A stretch of 64,000 nt of DNA from Diphasiastrum complanatum. Taxonomy: Eukaryota; Streptophyta; Lycopodiopsida; Lycopodiales; Lycopodiaceae. The notes beneath the pieces were generated by a model, which ran no database searches, was not told the DNA's origin, and saw nothing but the letters and a program-made list of their open reading frames with translations. The stretch spans positions 11,376,404 to 11,440,403 of the forward strand of contig CM055105.1 of assembly GCA_029204225.1 (NCBI GenBank). Reading direction: 5' to 3'. Positions 18,819-29,139 of the stretch are shown in pieces. The position numbers and the translations under genes are program-made. Every line of letters begins with the position of its first letter. The first letter of the stretch is position 1.

Positions 18819-19817
18819 ATGGCAAACATCAATGAGGCAATTTTGGGCGATGCAAGCAAACTTGATGGGGCTTCTAACTACAACATCTAGAAATTCAAAA
18901 TGAAGAGCATTTTGATGGCGAAAGAGTTATGGGAGATTGTGGCAGGTATTGAAATCCAACCAAATACCACTCCAGGTGATATGAGGGCCTTTGCTAAAAA
19001 GGCGCAGAGAGCATTGTCCTTAATCAATCTTTCAGTGAAAGACCATGTAATCACTCATATAAGTGATGCCACGACGGCTAGGGGAGCTTGGGAAGCTCTT
19101 AGAATGCAATTTCAAACTTGCAATCCAGCTCGAGCCACGTTCTTGAAGTTGAGATTGAACACAATAAGGATGGAAGAAAGTGAATCGGTGGGATATTTCT
19201 TCACAAGGATAAAGGAGCTGAGAGATCAACTTGTGACGATTGGAGAACCAATCAGAGATGTTGAATTGGTACATACCACAATGAGCAGTGTCTCAGAAGG
19301 GCTACAGATGTTTGTGAGCGGCATTGCTTCGAGGGAGAGATTGCCTACTTTTGATGACTTCCACAGAATCATGTTGCAGGAGGAGCAGCGTCGTGAAGTG
19401 GTGAAGTCAAGGCAAACCCCACAGGAGGATCAAGCCTTGCTTGCTAAAGGCAAGCAGAAAGGATGGAAAAGGGTTCCCAAAAAATCCAAGGACGATGACG
19501 ACGAGGGAGAGTCATCATCAAAAGGAAAAAAGAAGAAGAAAGACAAATGTTACCATTGCCACAAACCAGGTCATTGGGCACGCAAATTTTACAAGAAGAA
19601 AGCGGACATAAAGGCGGGAAAAGTGACTCAACAAGGAAACATTGCCAAAAATGATGGAGAAGATGACGAGACAAGTGTCTTCTCATCAGCATTTGCATCC
19701 CAAGTTGATGATGGTGCCAGATGGTTCATAGATTCAGGTGCCACAAGGCATATGACCGGAAAGCGTGATTGGTTTGAGAAATTCTCACCAATCCATGATG
19801 GGGATAAGGTCACTTAA
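18819..19817 (+). pseudogene. Copia A gag-protease with two nonsense changes
   Basis: The frame starts at ATG 18819 (MANINEAILGDASKLDGASN). It meets TAG at 18888-18890, where Copia gag normally has Trp (…YN-I-W-KFKM…), then stays open to TAA at 19815-19817. It contains the gag domain (WEALRMQF, RATFLKLRLNTIRM, FFTRIKELRDQL), a basic linker and a zinc knuckle at 19548-19589 (CYHCHKPGHWARKF) in which the last cysteine is Phe. The aspartic protease motif WFIDSGAT follows near 19720. Gag packages the RNA and protease matures the polyprotein. The stops and the damaged knuckle make this copy non-functional. Confidence 0.92.
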
Positions 19818-19847
19818 GCCAATGGGGAGGAATGCCATATACAGGGT

Positions 19848-20531
19848 GTGGGCAATGTACATGTACAGTTTCCTGATGGTAAGATTAAGAACATCCCTAA
19901 TGTGCTTTATGTTCCTGGACTCAAAAAGAGTTTGCTTTCTGTTGGTGTAATGGCAAATCAACATCTTAAGGTTGAATTTGTCAAGGATGGATGTCTTATG
20001 AGGGATATGGACCACAACTATAAAGTGGTGACGAAGGGTTATAGAGATAGTAACTCTGGCCTTTATAAATTGGATGCTGCAAAACCAGGAGAATATAGTT
20101 TGGCTATCTCAACAGCATCTCAATCTGAGTTGTGGCACAGAAGACTTGGTCATTTGAACTATGGGAGCTTGAGATTGATGGCGAAGCTGAAGATGCTAAT
20201 AGGGTTACCGACATTGCAGGATGATCATCATGCAATATGTGAAGGATGTGTCATGGGAAAGCATCACAAGGAGACATTCAAGAAAGGTGGAGCTGCAAGA
20301 GCTAAGAAACCGCTGGAACTCATTCACAGTGACCTGTGCGGCCCAATGAAGCCCATGTCGTTGGGGAAAGCATATTATTTTATGACTTTCATAGATGATT
20401 ACTCTAGGAGGACATGGATTTATTTCTTGAAGAAGAAATCTGACGCTTTTGCTCGCTTGAGGACTTTTGCAAAGAACATGGCATCAAAAGACAATTCACA
20501 CAATCACACACGCCGCATAGTAATGGTGTAG
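19848..20531 (+). pseudogene. Copia A pre-integrase and integrase N-terminal part
   Basis: This is in the same frame as gag, after the stop at 19815. It shows the GAG-pre-integrase HHCC zinc region (LWHRRLGHLNYG … CEGCVMGKHH) and the start of the integrase core: HSDLCGPM with the first catalytic Asp, then FIDDYSRRTW. Near 20460 the alignment jumps with a frame change to the region just before the third catalytic residue. The segment bearing the second Asp (usually in a TDRGGE-like motif) has been deleted. An inactive integrase is therefore certain. Confidence 0.9.
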
Positions 20532-21397
20532 CTGAAAGGAAAAACAGGACTATTATGGAGAGTGCATGCTCCATGATGAAGCAAATGAGCTTGACCGATT
20601 CACTATGGTCGGAAGTGTGCAGTGCGGCAACGTTCTTGCAAAATAGGAGCCCTACAGTTGTGGTTCCAAATGTAACTCCCGGAGAAGCATTTATAGGAAT
20701 AAAACCAAAAATTGACAAGTTTCGTGTCATTGGATGTAAGGCCTATGTACATGTACCAAAGGAGGAGCGAAAGAAACTTGATGCCAAAGCAATCAAGTGT
20801 ACCTTCGTCGGTTATGACGAGAGGACGAAGGCATACAGGTGTTTTGATCCTGTAATGAACAAGATTCACATTAGCAAAGATGTGATCTTTGATGAAACGC
20901 ATAGGTATGAAGATGAAGACCATGCAAGTGGTGAAAGCATCAAAAGACTTCCCACAATTTTGGAGGAAGAAGATGAAGAAGATACTCCACAAGACGATGC
21001 ACGTGAAGACGAGAGTCGAGAGAGCGAGTATGAAAGGACACCACCTATTCAAGAGCCTAGGGGGAGGTACTTGCCAATAGGAGCAATAAAGGAGAAACCG
21101 GTTGGAAGTAAGAGACATTACTTAGACACTCCTTGGGATACATACTCTCCACGTAGTGTATCACCTGAATCTAAGATACCAAAATGGTATGAAAAGATCA
21201 TGAAGGACGCAAAGCTAAATCAACCAGGATCTAGCACACAAGGAGAAGTGAGAAGATCAACGCGGGAAAGGAAGTCTCCCGATCGTTATCATGTGAACTA
21301 TGCCCTAATGAGTGACATTTTGAGTGTTGAGAACCATCAACCTTTGATAGGGCAAAAGATCACAAAGAATGGCAAAGGGCAATGGAAGAGGAAATAG
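20465..21397 (+). pseudogene. Copia A integrase C-terminal part and linker
   Basis: After the deletion and frame change the frame reads CKEHGIKRQFTQSHTPHSNG followed by VAERKNRTIME, where E is the third catalytic residue. It continues through SLWSEVCSAATFLQNRSPT, the C-terminal fold (FRVIGCKAYVHVP, FVGYDERTKAYRCFDP) and an acidic linker up to STRERKSPDRYHVNYAL. A second frame change near 21340 shifts into the RT frame. Confidence 0.88.
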
Positions 21398-21480
21398 AAT
21401 CTATCCACATGCATCATACATGGGAGTTGGTTGATCTACCACTTGGAAAAAAACCCATTGACAACAAATGGGTGTTTAGC
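21370..21480 (+). pseudogene. Copia A reverse transcriptase, first ~35 residues only
   Basis: The frame W-x-x-AMEEEIESI, TWELVDLPLGKKPIDNKWVF is the conserved start of the Copia RT domain (RVT_2). It ends after NKWVF at about 21475 and runs into unrelated sequence. The catalytic YVDD region is lost. Confidence 0.87.
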
Positions 21481-21786
21481 TTTCATCTGCCTGTTGTGGC
21501 TTTAGCGGCTTCCTGCAAGGTCTGCCTGTTGTGGCTCTGGGGGATTCCTCAGGTGGTTACTTCATATCCACTTTTGCTTTGTAATTCAAATTTTTGTATG
21601 ACTAACTTTACTGGTGACTAGACATGTATGCTTCAAAGTCCGAGGACCTCATATCCGTGCAGACTCTATGCCAGCTTGCAAACCTCAAAGTTCCAAGTTC
21701 AGAGTCCTGCTCCCGCATTCAAAAAGCCTGAAAACTTTTCGTAATATGATACATTTATTTCAAATACTTCTCCCATCTGCTCTCAC

Positions 21787-21940
21787 AGGTTTTAGTGTTG
21801 TTTTGTGTTTTGGCAATTGTCGATTTGGTGTGAGATGCAAGTTTATTCATCAGGCTCTCCAATGGAATCAACGTAATAATAGATTTGGCTCTGGTGCACA
21901 AAAACAGGGAGCGGATAATTTGTTTGTTATTTTTTTGTGA
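21787..21940 (+). pseudogene. CCCH zinc-finger-like fragment
   Basis: The frame reads CFGNCRFGVRCKFIH (Cys codons at 21806, 21818 and 21836, His at 21848), followed by Asn/Gln/Gly-rich RNNRFGSGAQKQ. The spacing C-x5-C-x3-H matches CCCH fingers, but the first cysteine is only 4 residues before the second instead of the usual 8-9, so the finger looks incomplete. A possible 3' splice site, CTCACAG, precedes it at 21784-21790. It may be a captured or decayed exon of a plant CCCH gene. Stops soon follow. Confidence 0.35.
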
Positions 21941-23183
21941 CATTTACAAAGCATCTGAAACTTCTTTGATATTCCTTTGGCAGAAATGGATTATTGTTTT
22001 TTAGGAAGATAATAGTTTTGAATGCTGATTTTTTAGTAGCATTTCAAGTTGGTTTTCTCTGAATTCATTTATCGTCCATAGCTCAAGTATAAGTCTGAAT
22101 TACTATTACTAGCAAGACAAAGCTACTGCTTAGATGTATATGAGTGGCTGACGAGCTGAATATTTTGTGTTGTGTGGCTGTTCTCACTCGGTTCGATTTC
22201 TGAAGGTGACTGGTAGAGTATCAGACAAAAGAGAGGATTGTTTTTAATCTTCCTTTTTTGAGGAGCTACCTTTTCCAGTTATACTTGTACTAATTCTATA
22301 TTGCAGTGGACGACTCAGAATCTGACAAACGACTTTCTCTCTTAGGTACCACACAGATTTGGAAGCAAATAATATAAAGTTCATCATCATAGATCATATT
22401 TCTATGGGTATTTAGGAATATACACCTTTGATGGAGTCTAGTATGCCACAAACTTTTTTTAGCTTTGTGCTTGCAGATAAACTACTAACATGAAGACATT
22501 CATATTTACATTAGATGTTGATTCACAACTTGCTCAAACAAGCTTAATTTGCTCAGATGTTGGAGGTTTCTTTCTCATCAGTCACTACTATGATTTGCTT
22601 TTTTGAATGCAAGAAATTATCATATATCATGAAGTGAGTCTAATCAACATATGCTTTGAACTACACTAATTAGAAATAAGAGAGTTGTGTTTATCAGTTT
22701 CAAGTGTGAACTTGATAATTTTCAAAAATGTATTGACATAGATTTTTTTGTGTTTATCATATAAGGTAACAACTATGAAGTTTAATGTTTAGGCCTATTT
22801 ATATTTAGAAGTTTCTTTTGGTAAGTTTCAATCAAAAGCATATTTTGATGTATAATTTATTTGTTGTAGAAATAGATTTACAATTGTTCAAAAAAATTTC
22901 ATTTCACAAGATATTGGAGGTTGCATTATCAGTTGTAGGATAAGCTTGCTCAAAAACTGTCTACTTTTACAATGCTCAACTAATTTTCAAATACTAGAAT
23001 TTTTTCAAAGACTCAATTTTTTTTGAAGGATCAAACTGTCAACTCGAATTTTTCCGAAGGATCAAAGGACTCTCTGTACTGTCAAGTCAAATTTTTCAAA
23101 AGACTCGAATTTTTTCGAAGACTAGAATTTTTCTGAAATCTTTCATATTTTTTTTTTGAAGGCTCGAATTTTTTCAAAAACTC
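21941..23183. other. No gene recognised
   Basis: AT-rich DNA without motif. From about 22980 to 23185 the words TCGAATTTTTTC and GAAGGATCAAA recur, suggesting a degenerate short tandem repeat just before the Helitron-like end. Confidence 0.4.
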
Positions 23184-23294
23184 GAATGTGAGATATTCGA
23201 GATGCGAGATGTGCGAGATCGGCCATCATCCAAATCATTGGCCGCCACCTAGATCGGTCTCCATTGCCCATCAACGACAGACACTCACAACTAG
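23184..23294 (+). mobile_element. Helitron-like 3' terminus, second copy
   Basis: This is the inverted counterpart of 13747-13857. The 111 bases match at about nine of ten positions and end in CTAG followed by T-A-T-A. The terminal hairpin is weakened here (TGCCC at 23265-23269, partner AGACA at 23279-23283), so this copy is the more decayed of the two. Confidence 0.6.
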
Positions 23295-23784
23295 TATATA
23301 ATATGAAGATATTTTTTAGAGAGAGTGTAAGGGTTACCGTCAAAAGAGTAACTCTGTACTGCCAAAAATGTCACGCTCTGTCCGCAAAACATGTCACACA
23401 TTTTACAAAAAAAAAAACTAAAATACGTTTTAAAAAATAAGGTAAAAAAATAACACATACAAGCCTATTTTTCTTTTCTTTTGGATGGACACATGTACAC
23501 ACACAAAGTAGATTTCAAATCCCCCCCCCCTTGAACTCGCGTGCTCTCTATCTCTCTGATCCTGCTGGGTGTTCGATGGCTGGCCGTGAGGCTATGTGCA
23601 TCTACAAGTGCGCTGATCATTATCGTGTGAGAGGTTGCACTATAGTTCTGTGACTGTGTCTCTATCTATCCATGATAACAGTGCATTGGCATTGCAGTTT
23701 TCTTCTCATTGATCGATCTGATCATCTGAATAGCTTGAAAGATTTGTTGATTTCTGGGAGTGTTTGTGATATACAATAAGAATT

Positions 23785-24416
23785 ATGACGTATTTATTCC
23801 AACACAATAAGAAAGGAGTAACGCCTCAGGAGGAGATGAAGCAGGACAAACGCCATGAGCAAGTGGGTGAGGGTATTGCCTTGGGTGCAGAAGGTGGCGC
23901 TCTGGTGAGTTAAATACATTGCCAAAATTCCAAGATGGTGTGAATTATCTCAAGCCTCACATGTTCGTCTCACATTGTTGAGTTGTCTCATATGTTCATC
24001 TCACATTCTCGCACACGTGACGAATGCGTTTTATGACTCTAAAATGTAGTGATCTGTAATCAGAGATTAATTCCAAATTTGTAGTCTGTGTCGCTGTGAT
24101 GTAGGAGCACTAACGCTTTTAGAGATTAGAATTTTTGTTCCACTTCAAATCTGATCAAAGTGTATCACTTGTGCTACGGAGTCTCAGACCTCTACTTTAT
24201 TCAAAGGTGTTGCTATTACTGTTGGAAAAAAACATTAGGTCCATTTCTCAGATTAGCAATCCTATAACTAACACAATGCATTTCATCCACTATGAAAAAC
24301 ATGAAGCCAAGAAAGATCCAGAGCAGCACAAAGTGGAAGAAGAACTTGCTGCAATGGGAGGCATATTCATTGCATCCGGCTTTTCATATCAAATTGCAAA
24401 AAGTAGTTCGAAATGA
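23785..24416 (+). CDS. ASR-like (ABA/WDS-induced) protein
   Basis: There are two exons, 23785-23904 and 24252-24416, joined in phase 0 across a GTGAGT..TTTCTCAG intron. They encode 94 residues, close to the usual size of ASR proteins. The second exon carries the family hallmark [20 protein letters not shown] (usually [21 protein letters not shown]) and a hydrophobic Gly/Ala segment. Exon 1 is Lys/Glu/His-rich (PQEEMKQDKRHEQVGEG). ASR proteins are small hydrophilic, largely disordered, zinc- and DNA-binding proteins of cytosol and nucleus, induced by drought and abscisic acid. This one lacks the N-terminal His cluster and the terminal FHEHH motif (here SGFSYQI). It is divergent, possibly altered in metal binding, or an early pseudogene, though no frame lesion is present. 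Confidence 0.72.
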
Positions 24417-26170
24417 AATCTAGACAAGTTGAAACATGTCCAACCTTTATTCGTGGAACATTTTCCATATGAATCTGTGATTCGAGTGTTGTAGGAATGA
24501 GAACGTCACAGGCCATCTCCAATATTCCGTCTGTTTCTCTAATCTATTGCAGCACATTGTCTTAGTCAATTTCATTACAAAGAAAACTAGATGAGAAAGA
24601 AACAAACATGATCAAATTGTCTAATCATCCAGAGGCAATACCAAAAAATTTATTCTATCTGTTGGCATGCAACAAACCAGGTGCTTTTATCATGAAAACT
24701 AAAAAAAGAGGAGTGAAATCACCCATTTGTCAGCACATGGGTAATTCCTCCTCCCCTTGTTTTGGGATTTTAGAAATGTGTGCACTTCTAGAAGGACTTG
24801 ACAAAGGCTCTGAAACTTCAACCTCTAGAGTTGGAGGAATTTATGAGAGTAGCAAGTTTCAACCACTACAATGTATATGATATTTGTTGGGAGGTTGACA
24901 AATACGGTATATTTGGTGGCTTCCTTGGTAGTTGTAAAGAGCTAGCATTTTTTGACTCCCCCACTAAAACAACAAACAATTGATTTTTCTTCTTTTCTTA
25001 GGTTTGCACAAGAGGGCTCTAGTGGTAAGAGCAAACACCCCCCCCCCCCCCCCTTTTGTTTTTTGGTCGGCTTGTATTGTGTAGGACAATGACATGCTTG
25101 CATGATAGGTTGTTGTCATGTAGAGTATATGATGGGCCTCTCCTCTCTCTTTCTCTTGATGGACCTTTGATGCAACACTCTTTTCACAAAAATAAGGTAC
25201 ATGCAATAATACAAAGCATGAAATATTTACGAGCACATGCAAGCACTAGATTAGGCTTTCCAATCTAAGTGAGAGAGCCCAAGTGGTCTTGGCCTTCAAC
25301 CCCTTGGCCAACTACCTTAGGTGCTCTTTCCATGTAGCCTGTTCACCCTGGGAATGACATCACCTTTGCTCGGGTCGCCACTTCTACGATCCACGGGTGA
25401 ATGTAAAACTGCCGATTTCCTGACCCGTTGAGAGAAATTGATGTTGTTTGGATCAATGATCTCAACCTGAGCAACTTGGTCTTGCTAAGTAGCTAGTCTA
25501 ATGATTCTTTCAAACCCCATTCAGCCCCCTCGTATCTAATAGGCACACGACGCTTTGGCCCTGGCACATTGTGAGGCACATGTTTTTTTTTTTTTTTTAC
25601 TGGTTGCCCGAAGCACCATGTCGCCAGGCAGCTAGATTAATATCTCATAATCATTTATGGGAAAGCGCCAGTGAGCCGTATAAGTGGTAACTGGCCCTCT
25701 CTCTCCCATGAGCGCAGGCGCCGTGCCCAGTGTTGATGTCGGTGCCCGAGAAAAAAGGCCCCTGGTGCCCGAAACGTGGACTGTTGCCTAGGGCACGCGA
25801 GGGTTGCCCGAGACGCGGGCACACCAATGCATGGGACATTCGGGCCTGGGACCGGTGTTGGCTGTCCGGGACCACAGTTGTCCACATGCAGGAGGCTTTC
25901 TTTGAGCACCCATCCATTCAGGTAGGGCCGGGGCCGGTGACCCATGGCAGGTTTTCAATGGGCCGGGCCCAAACTTCAAGCACCTGCGACTGCGTGCTAA
26001 CGCGTTCACCCTTGAGATGTGAACGCGCTCTATGGAAAAGATGCTTGCTACTCACATGGTCACTCGCTTTTGACGTTCACCCTCTTTTGATGTGACTTTC
26101 AAGGGGTTACACGCCTCAAGGGAAGGCCCTAAGGTACGCCCTTTGCCAAAGTCCATATTTCAAACGCCCT
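24417..26170. other. No gene recognised; homopolymers and GC-rich patch
   Basis: Contains a (C)16 run at 25038-25053 and a (T)n run at about 25582-25598. A GC-rich patch at 25650-26000 is rich in GCCCG/CGGGC words, with open frames in several phases. Overlapping long frames on both strands there reflect base composition; no conserved domain was seen. The unit 25268-25598, ending in the T run, could be an old retroposed sequence but shows no clear polymerase III boxes. Confidence 0.35.
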
Positions 26171-26210
26171 CGCCATCGCCATCGCCCATCGCCATCGCCA
26201 TCGCCATCGC
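26171..26210. repeat. (GCCATC)n hexanucleotide repeat
   Basis: About six to seven CGCCAT units with one slip lie about 110 bases upstream of the candidate rhomboid start codon. Confidence 0.9.
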
Positions 26211-26322
26211 AAGCTTCACGTTTACATTTATCTTCTTTAAATGATCTGCTGTTGCTACTACTGTGCTACCAAAGCAGCAACACCTTATCTGCTTGCTTGC
26301 TTGCTGGAATTCCCAGTACAAC

Positions 26323-26743
26323 ATGCTCTCAAGGCTTTTGGCTGGAAGCGGGCTGCTGCGATCCAAGCATCTAAACAATGTGGGCGCTGTTATTATCCTT
26401 AAACCTTGTAGCCTGAATGCTACTGCTGCAATACCATTTTCTTCTCAGTTTTGCACCCCTAGTATTTGGCAGCATGCTTCTTCACAGAGACAGTCTTATT
26501 TTTGCAAACATTCATGGGCGGTTCCTTTGGGTTCCTCGTTAGCAATCGCTTCTGCCAGGTATTGGGCGCTGGCAGGAAAGCGTTCAATGAAGAGTGAACT
26601 CGAGCTATTTCTGCGCAACAAACAATTGCTAAGAGCCATGTTTTCGTGGAGGCATTTATCCACAAGAAATGCAGGGGGTTTTCGGTTGTCAACGTTCAGG
26701 CCACACTCACGGCAAGCCTCCTTCGCTTATGTTTTTTGTGGGG
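26323..26743 (+). CDS. Candidate exon 1 of rhomboid gene (mitochondrial presequence-like)
   Basis: The ATG at 26323 opens 140 codons starting MLSRLLAGSGLLRSKHLNN. The segment is rich in Ser, Arg, Ala and Leu and poor in acidic residues, as in a mitochondrial targeting peptide. It continues to FSWRHLSTRNAGGFRLSTF and FRPHSRQASFAYVFCGG before a GTAAAT donor (26744). Plant mitochondrial rhomboids (RBL12 type) have such a long, poorly conserved N-terminus just before the first membrane helix, and the next firm rhomboid exon lies downstream on the same strand. However, this exon ends with one overhanging base whereas exon 35687 needs two. A small unseen exon or another donor is required, or the segment is unrelated. 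Confidence 0.4.
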
Positions 26744-28391
26744 GTAAATTTCCTTGAGACTATCTGAAAAGAGACAAGAATAGAAAAACTAGAATTTTGA
26801 TCTCAGAGATATAGGAGTTGGACTAGAAGTTTAAGATCTGCTATATGCAATTGAACAATGTTAGTTTAACTTCATTTTGATGCATTTTTCATGTAAACAA
26901 TTGTTGGGACAAACAAATTCATATCCTAGTCTTGCATTAGACAGGTCGAGTCCTTCAATTACTCGAGATCATCAACCATTGGTGTCCTTCAATTACTCGA
27001 GATCATTCTCTACTCAACATTACTACCCTTCAATTGAGAACCAACTATTCTTCCAATTGAGATCAATTGTTTACATTTTTTTCAACTTTGATACTCTCAT
27101 CACATTGTACATGTCAAAAACTCTAGGATGTGGTTCAAACAAAAGCTCTACTGCATAGTAAATTTACGCATGTTTAAGCCATGGTTTCTATTGTGAAAAC
27201 CCAAATCTAGCTAGCTTTCAAAGTTTCCTTCTAGCCTAGCTTGGATTGCAAAAAAGATCGGCTAGAGGAAAAAAGCCCTCCTTTTGTGCTGATTACCACT
27301 TGTGACAATGTTGTTGTCGTTAAGAAAGGTCAGTTTTGATCAATCAAGGAGCATAAATCTTGCTAAATGATTAGTGAATATGTGAGCTTACAATTGGAGC
27401 TAATGGGATGTATAATCAACATTGGACTTTTTGTCCATAGGAGTTATTTGGGCGCAAAGGAACACAACAACACGTGAAGAACCATGAGTATCTAGATTGA
27501 TCATAAAGCTGAAGGTGATGTAGATCTTGCTAGAGGAAAGATGCCTATTATGTAGATGAAAGCTCTATCATATGACATTACATACATAAATTATGACTCA
27601 GTCCATGCATCTAGATATGGGAAGATATGTGAAAAATGTTAAAATCTAACAACTAGATTCATGCCATGTGGCACCATGATGGATTGACATGTATCATCCA
27701 CATGTGTACATAAGTAGGATAGGATTTGATTGAATCAAGTCACCTTTGATCTCCTTGGATTATGCTTGAATCAAGGCCAAATCACATGGTCCTATTTTGT
27801 AGGGATTTTCCTTGAGGTCTGCCACCTCCAAAAAGAGGCACCTTGATCTAAGGGCTAATTTGCCTAATCTAAGGCCTTGATTAGTATAGTTAGGGTCTAC
27901 CCGAACTACATTCAGACCTAACCTTAGATCCGAGCTCAATAGTTATGGATTGAGAGCTCATTTGTACATTGCTTTTTGAGAGAAATCAAGTTTGGTGTGA
28001 TTTTTGACAATTTTGCTCTTCCAAGAATGATTATTGTTAATGTATGTGATATTCTTTGTGTCTAATGAGTTGATCTGAACCTTCACACGTGTGAGGGGTC
28101 GTGAAGTTCAGTAGATGCTAGTTTGTTTGTGGTGTCAAAAGGCAATTGCCATTCTAGACGAGTTAAGCTAGATTTAGTGTCTAGATTTTGATCAATCTTG
28201 TTGATGTGCAATCCTTCATGCTTGAATGATGTATGTAGATCCAAATGAGGTTTAGATCCTCTGATTTTAACAAGATACGGCCCATGTATAATGATGAAAA
28301 AATATTTGAGGCCAAAGTTATAAATTTCATCAATCAATGGACAGCTCCCCCACCACGTTGGAATACAATGACAAAATAATGAACCAAGGGG
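26744..28391. other. Presumed intron 1 of rhomboid gene, left part; no gene recognised
   Basis: AT-rich sequence without motif. If the rhomboid model is right, this is intronic. The minus-strand frame at 28484-28083 begins in a LINE 3' end and is not a gene. Confidence 0.4.
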
Positions 28392-28540
28392 GGGGCAAGA
28401 GAGAGAAGAAGAAGCTTTATTAACGTCTTTTTCATGCCAAAAGGCGTCTAAGACGAACAAGTACATCAAAATGGATGGCACCAAGACGGAGCAATGCCGT
28501 CAAAACAACATAACTAAAACCAAACTAACTAAGAAGAGAA
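28392..28540 (-). mobile_element. LINE 3' end, copy 4
   Basis: On the minus strand this reads the same 3' region as the copy at 33380 (GATGTACTTG…CGTCTTA…GACGTTAATAAAG), then TTCTTCTTCTCTCTCTTG. It is a short 5'-truncated LINE copy with a degenerate CT-rich tail. Confidence 0.75.
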
Positions 28541-28606
28541 AAGTATCAAATACACTGATTATCATAATAAAGTTCTTAAGCACCGTGGACAGCTTAAAGT
28601 AGTAAC

Positions 28607-28765
28607 GTTTTCGTTTATGAGGATCTAACTGCCTTAGAGTGGAAGGAACGGAAGCAGCTCATTGAGGAAGCAAATGCGATAGGAAAAAGGGTTATTTTCC
28701 AGGATGGTCGACATTTTCTGATCACCCCATCCGGAACTGATCACTCAGTGACGCCTCCTACGTGA
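28607..28765 (+). pseudogene. LINE ORF1 C-terminal fragment (plus strand)
   Basis: 53 codons including the stop read VFVYEDLTALEWKERKQLIE and then EANAIGKRVIFQDGRHFLI. This corresponds to the C-terminal part of L1-type ORF1 RNA-binding proteins (pattern: …DEDLT…ERK…GKR…), also seen in the minus-strand ORF1 copies here (YLDEDLTFIQVQERKKA). It points the opposite way from the other LINE copies, so it is an independent insertion or a rearranged piece. Confidence 0.6.
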
Positions 28766-28916
28766 GAGCCTTTTAGTCAAGAGAGAATTTTCGCCTTTCA
28801 TTGACGCTTGTTAGAGATTGTTCAGAGTTAGATTAAGAGTTAGAGCACTGTAGACAACCGAAGAGTCGAACTTACTGTGCCAAGCTGCTTCCACGACACC
28901 TTCCTCTTCCTCATAG

Positions 28917-28918
<2 letters not shown>

Positions 28919-28968
<50 letters not shown>
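28919..28968 (-). repeat. (CT)n tail of LINE copy 3
   Basis: 25 GA/CT units begin exactly where the minus-strand LINE 3' end TTAATAAAGCTTTATT stops. Confidence 0.85.
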
Positions 28969-28971
<3 letters not shown>

Positions 28972-29139
28972 AAGCTTTATTAATGTCTTATGATGTGACA
29001 GAGCAGTACATCTCAAGTGTGTAGGAACATGGGAGCATAGTAACTCCGCCAATCAAATAACGAAATATAATCTGACTTACATAATGTCTATCACTAAAAG
29101 AACTTCAACAAACGGAAATATATGCAAGAGATAGAACTA

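Larger units (their letters stand above)
17330..21480 (+). mobile_element. Copia LTR retrotransposon A, decayed and 3'-truncated
   Basis: In order: a probable remnant of the 5' LTR with a TATA-like TTATATAG (about 17345), a primer site TGGTATCAGAGC (17577-17588), a leader of about 1.2 kb, then gag, protease, integrase and the first residues of reverse transcriptase. The gene order PR-INT-RT is that of Copia. Homology stops abruptly near 21480. The rest of RT, RNase H and the 3' LTR are absent. The 5' LTR boundary is uncertain because it merges with the TA tract. Confidence 0.9.

Noticed and set aside
25010-25070. tRNA or SINE promoter-like GGGCTCTAGTGGTAAGAGC
   Set aside because: Resembles a polymerase III A box, but no B box or cloverleaf follows; a poly-C run comes instead.
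25655-26095. Overlapping frames of 90-120 codons on both strands
   Set aside because: GC-rich composition lowers stop frequency; peptides look random and no splice or family support was found.
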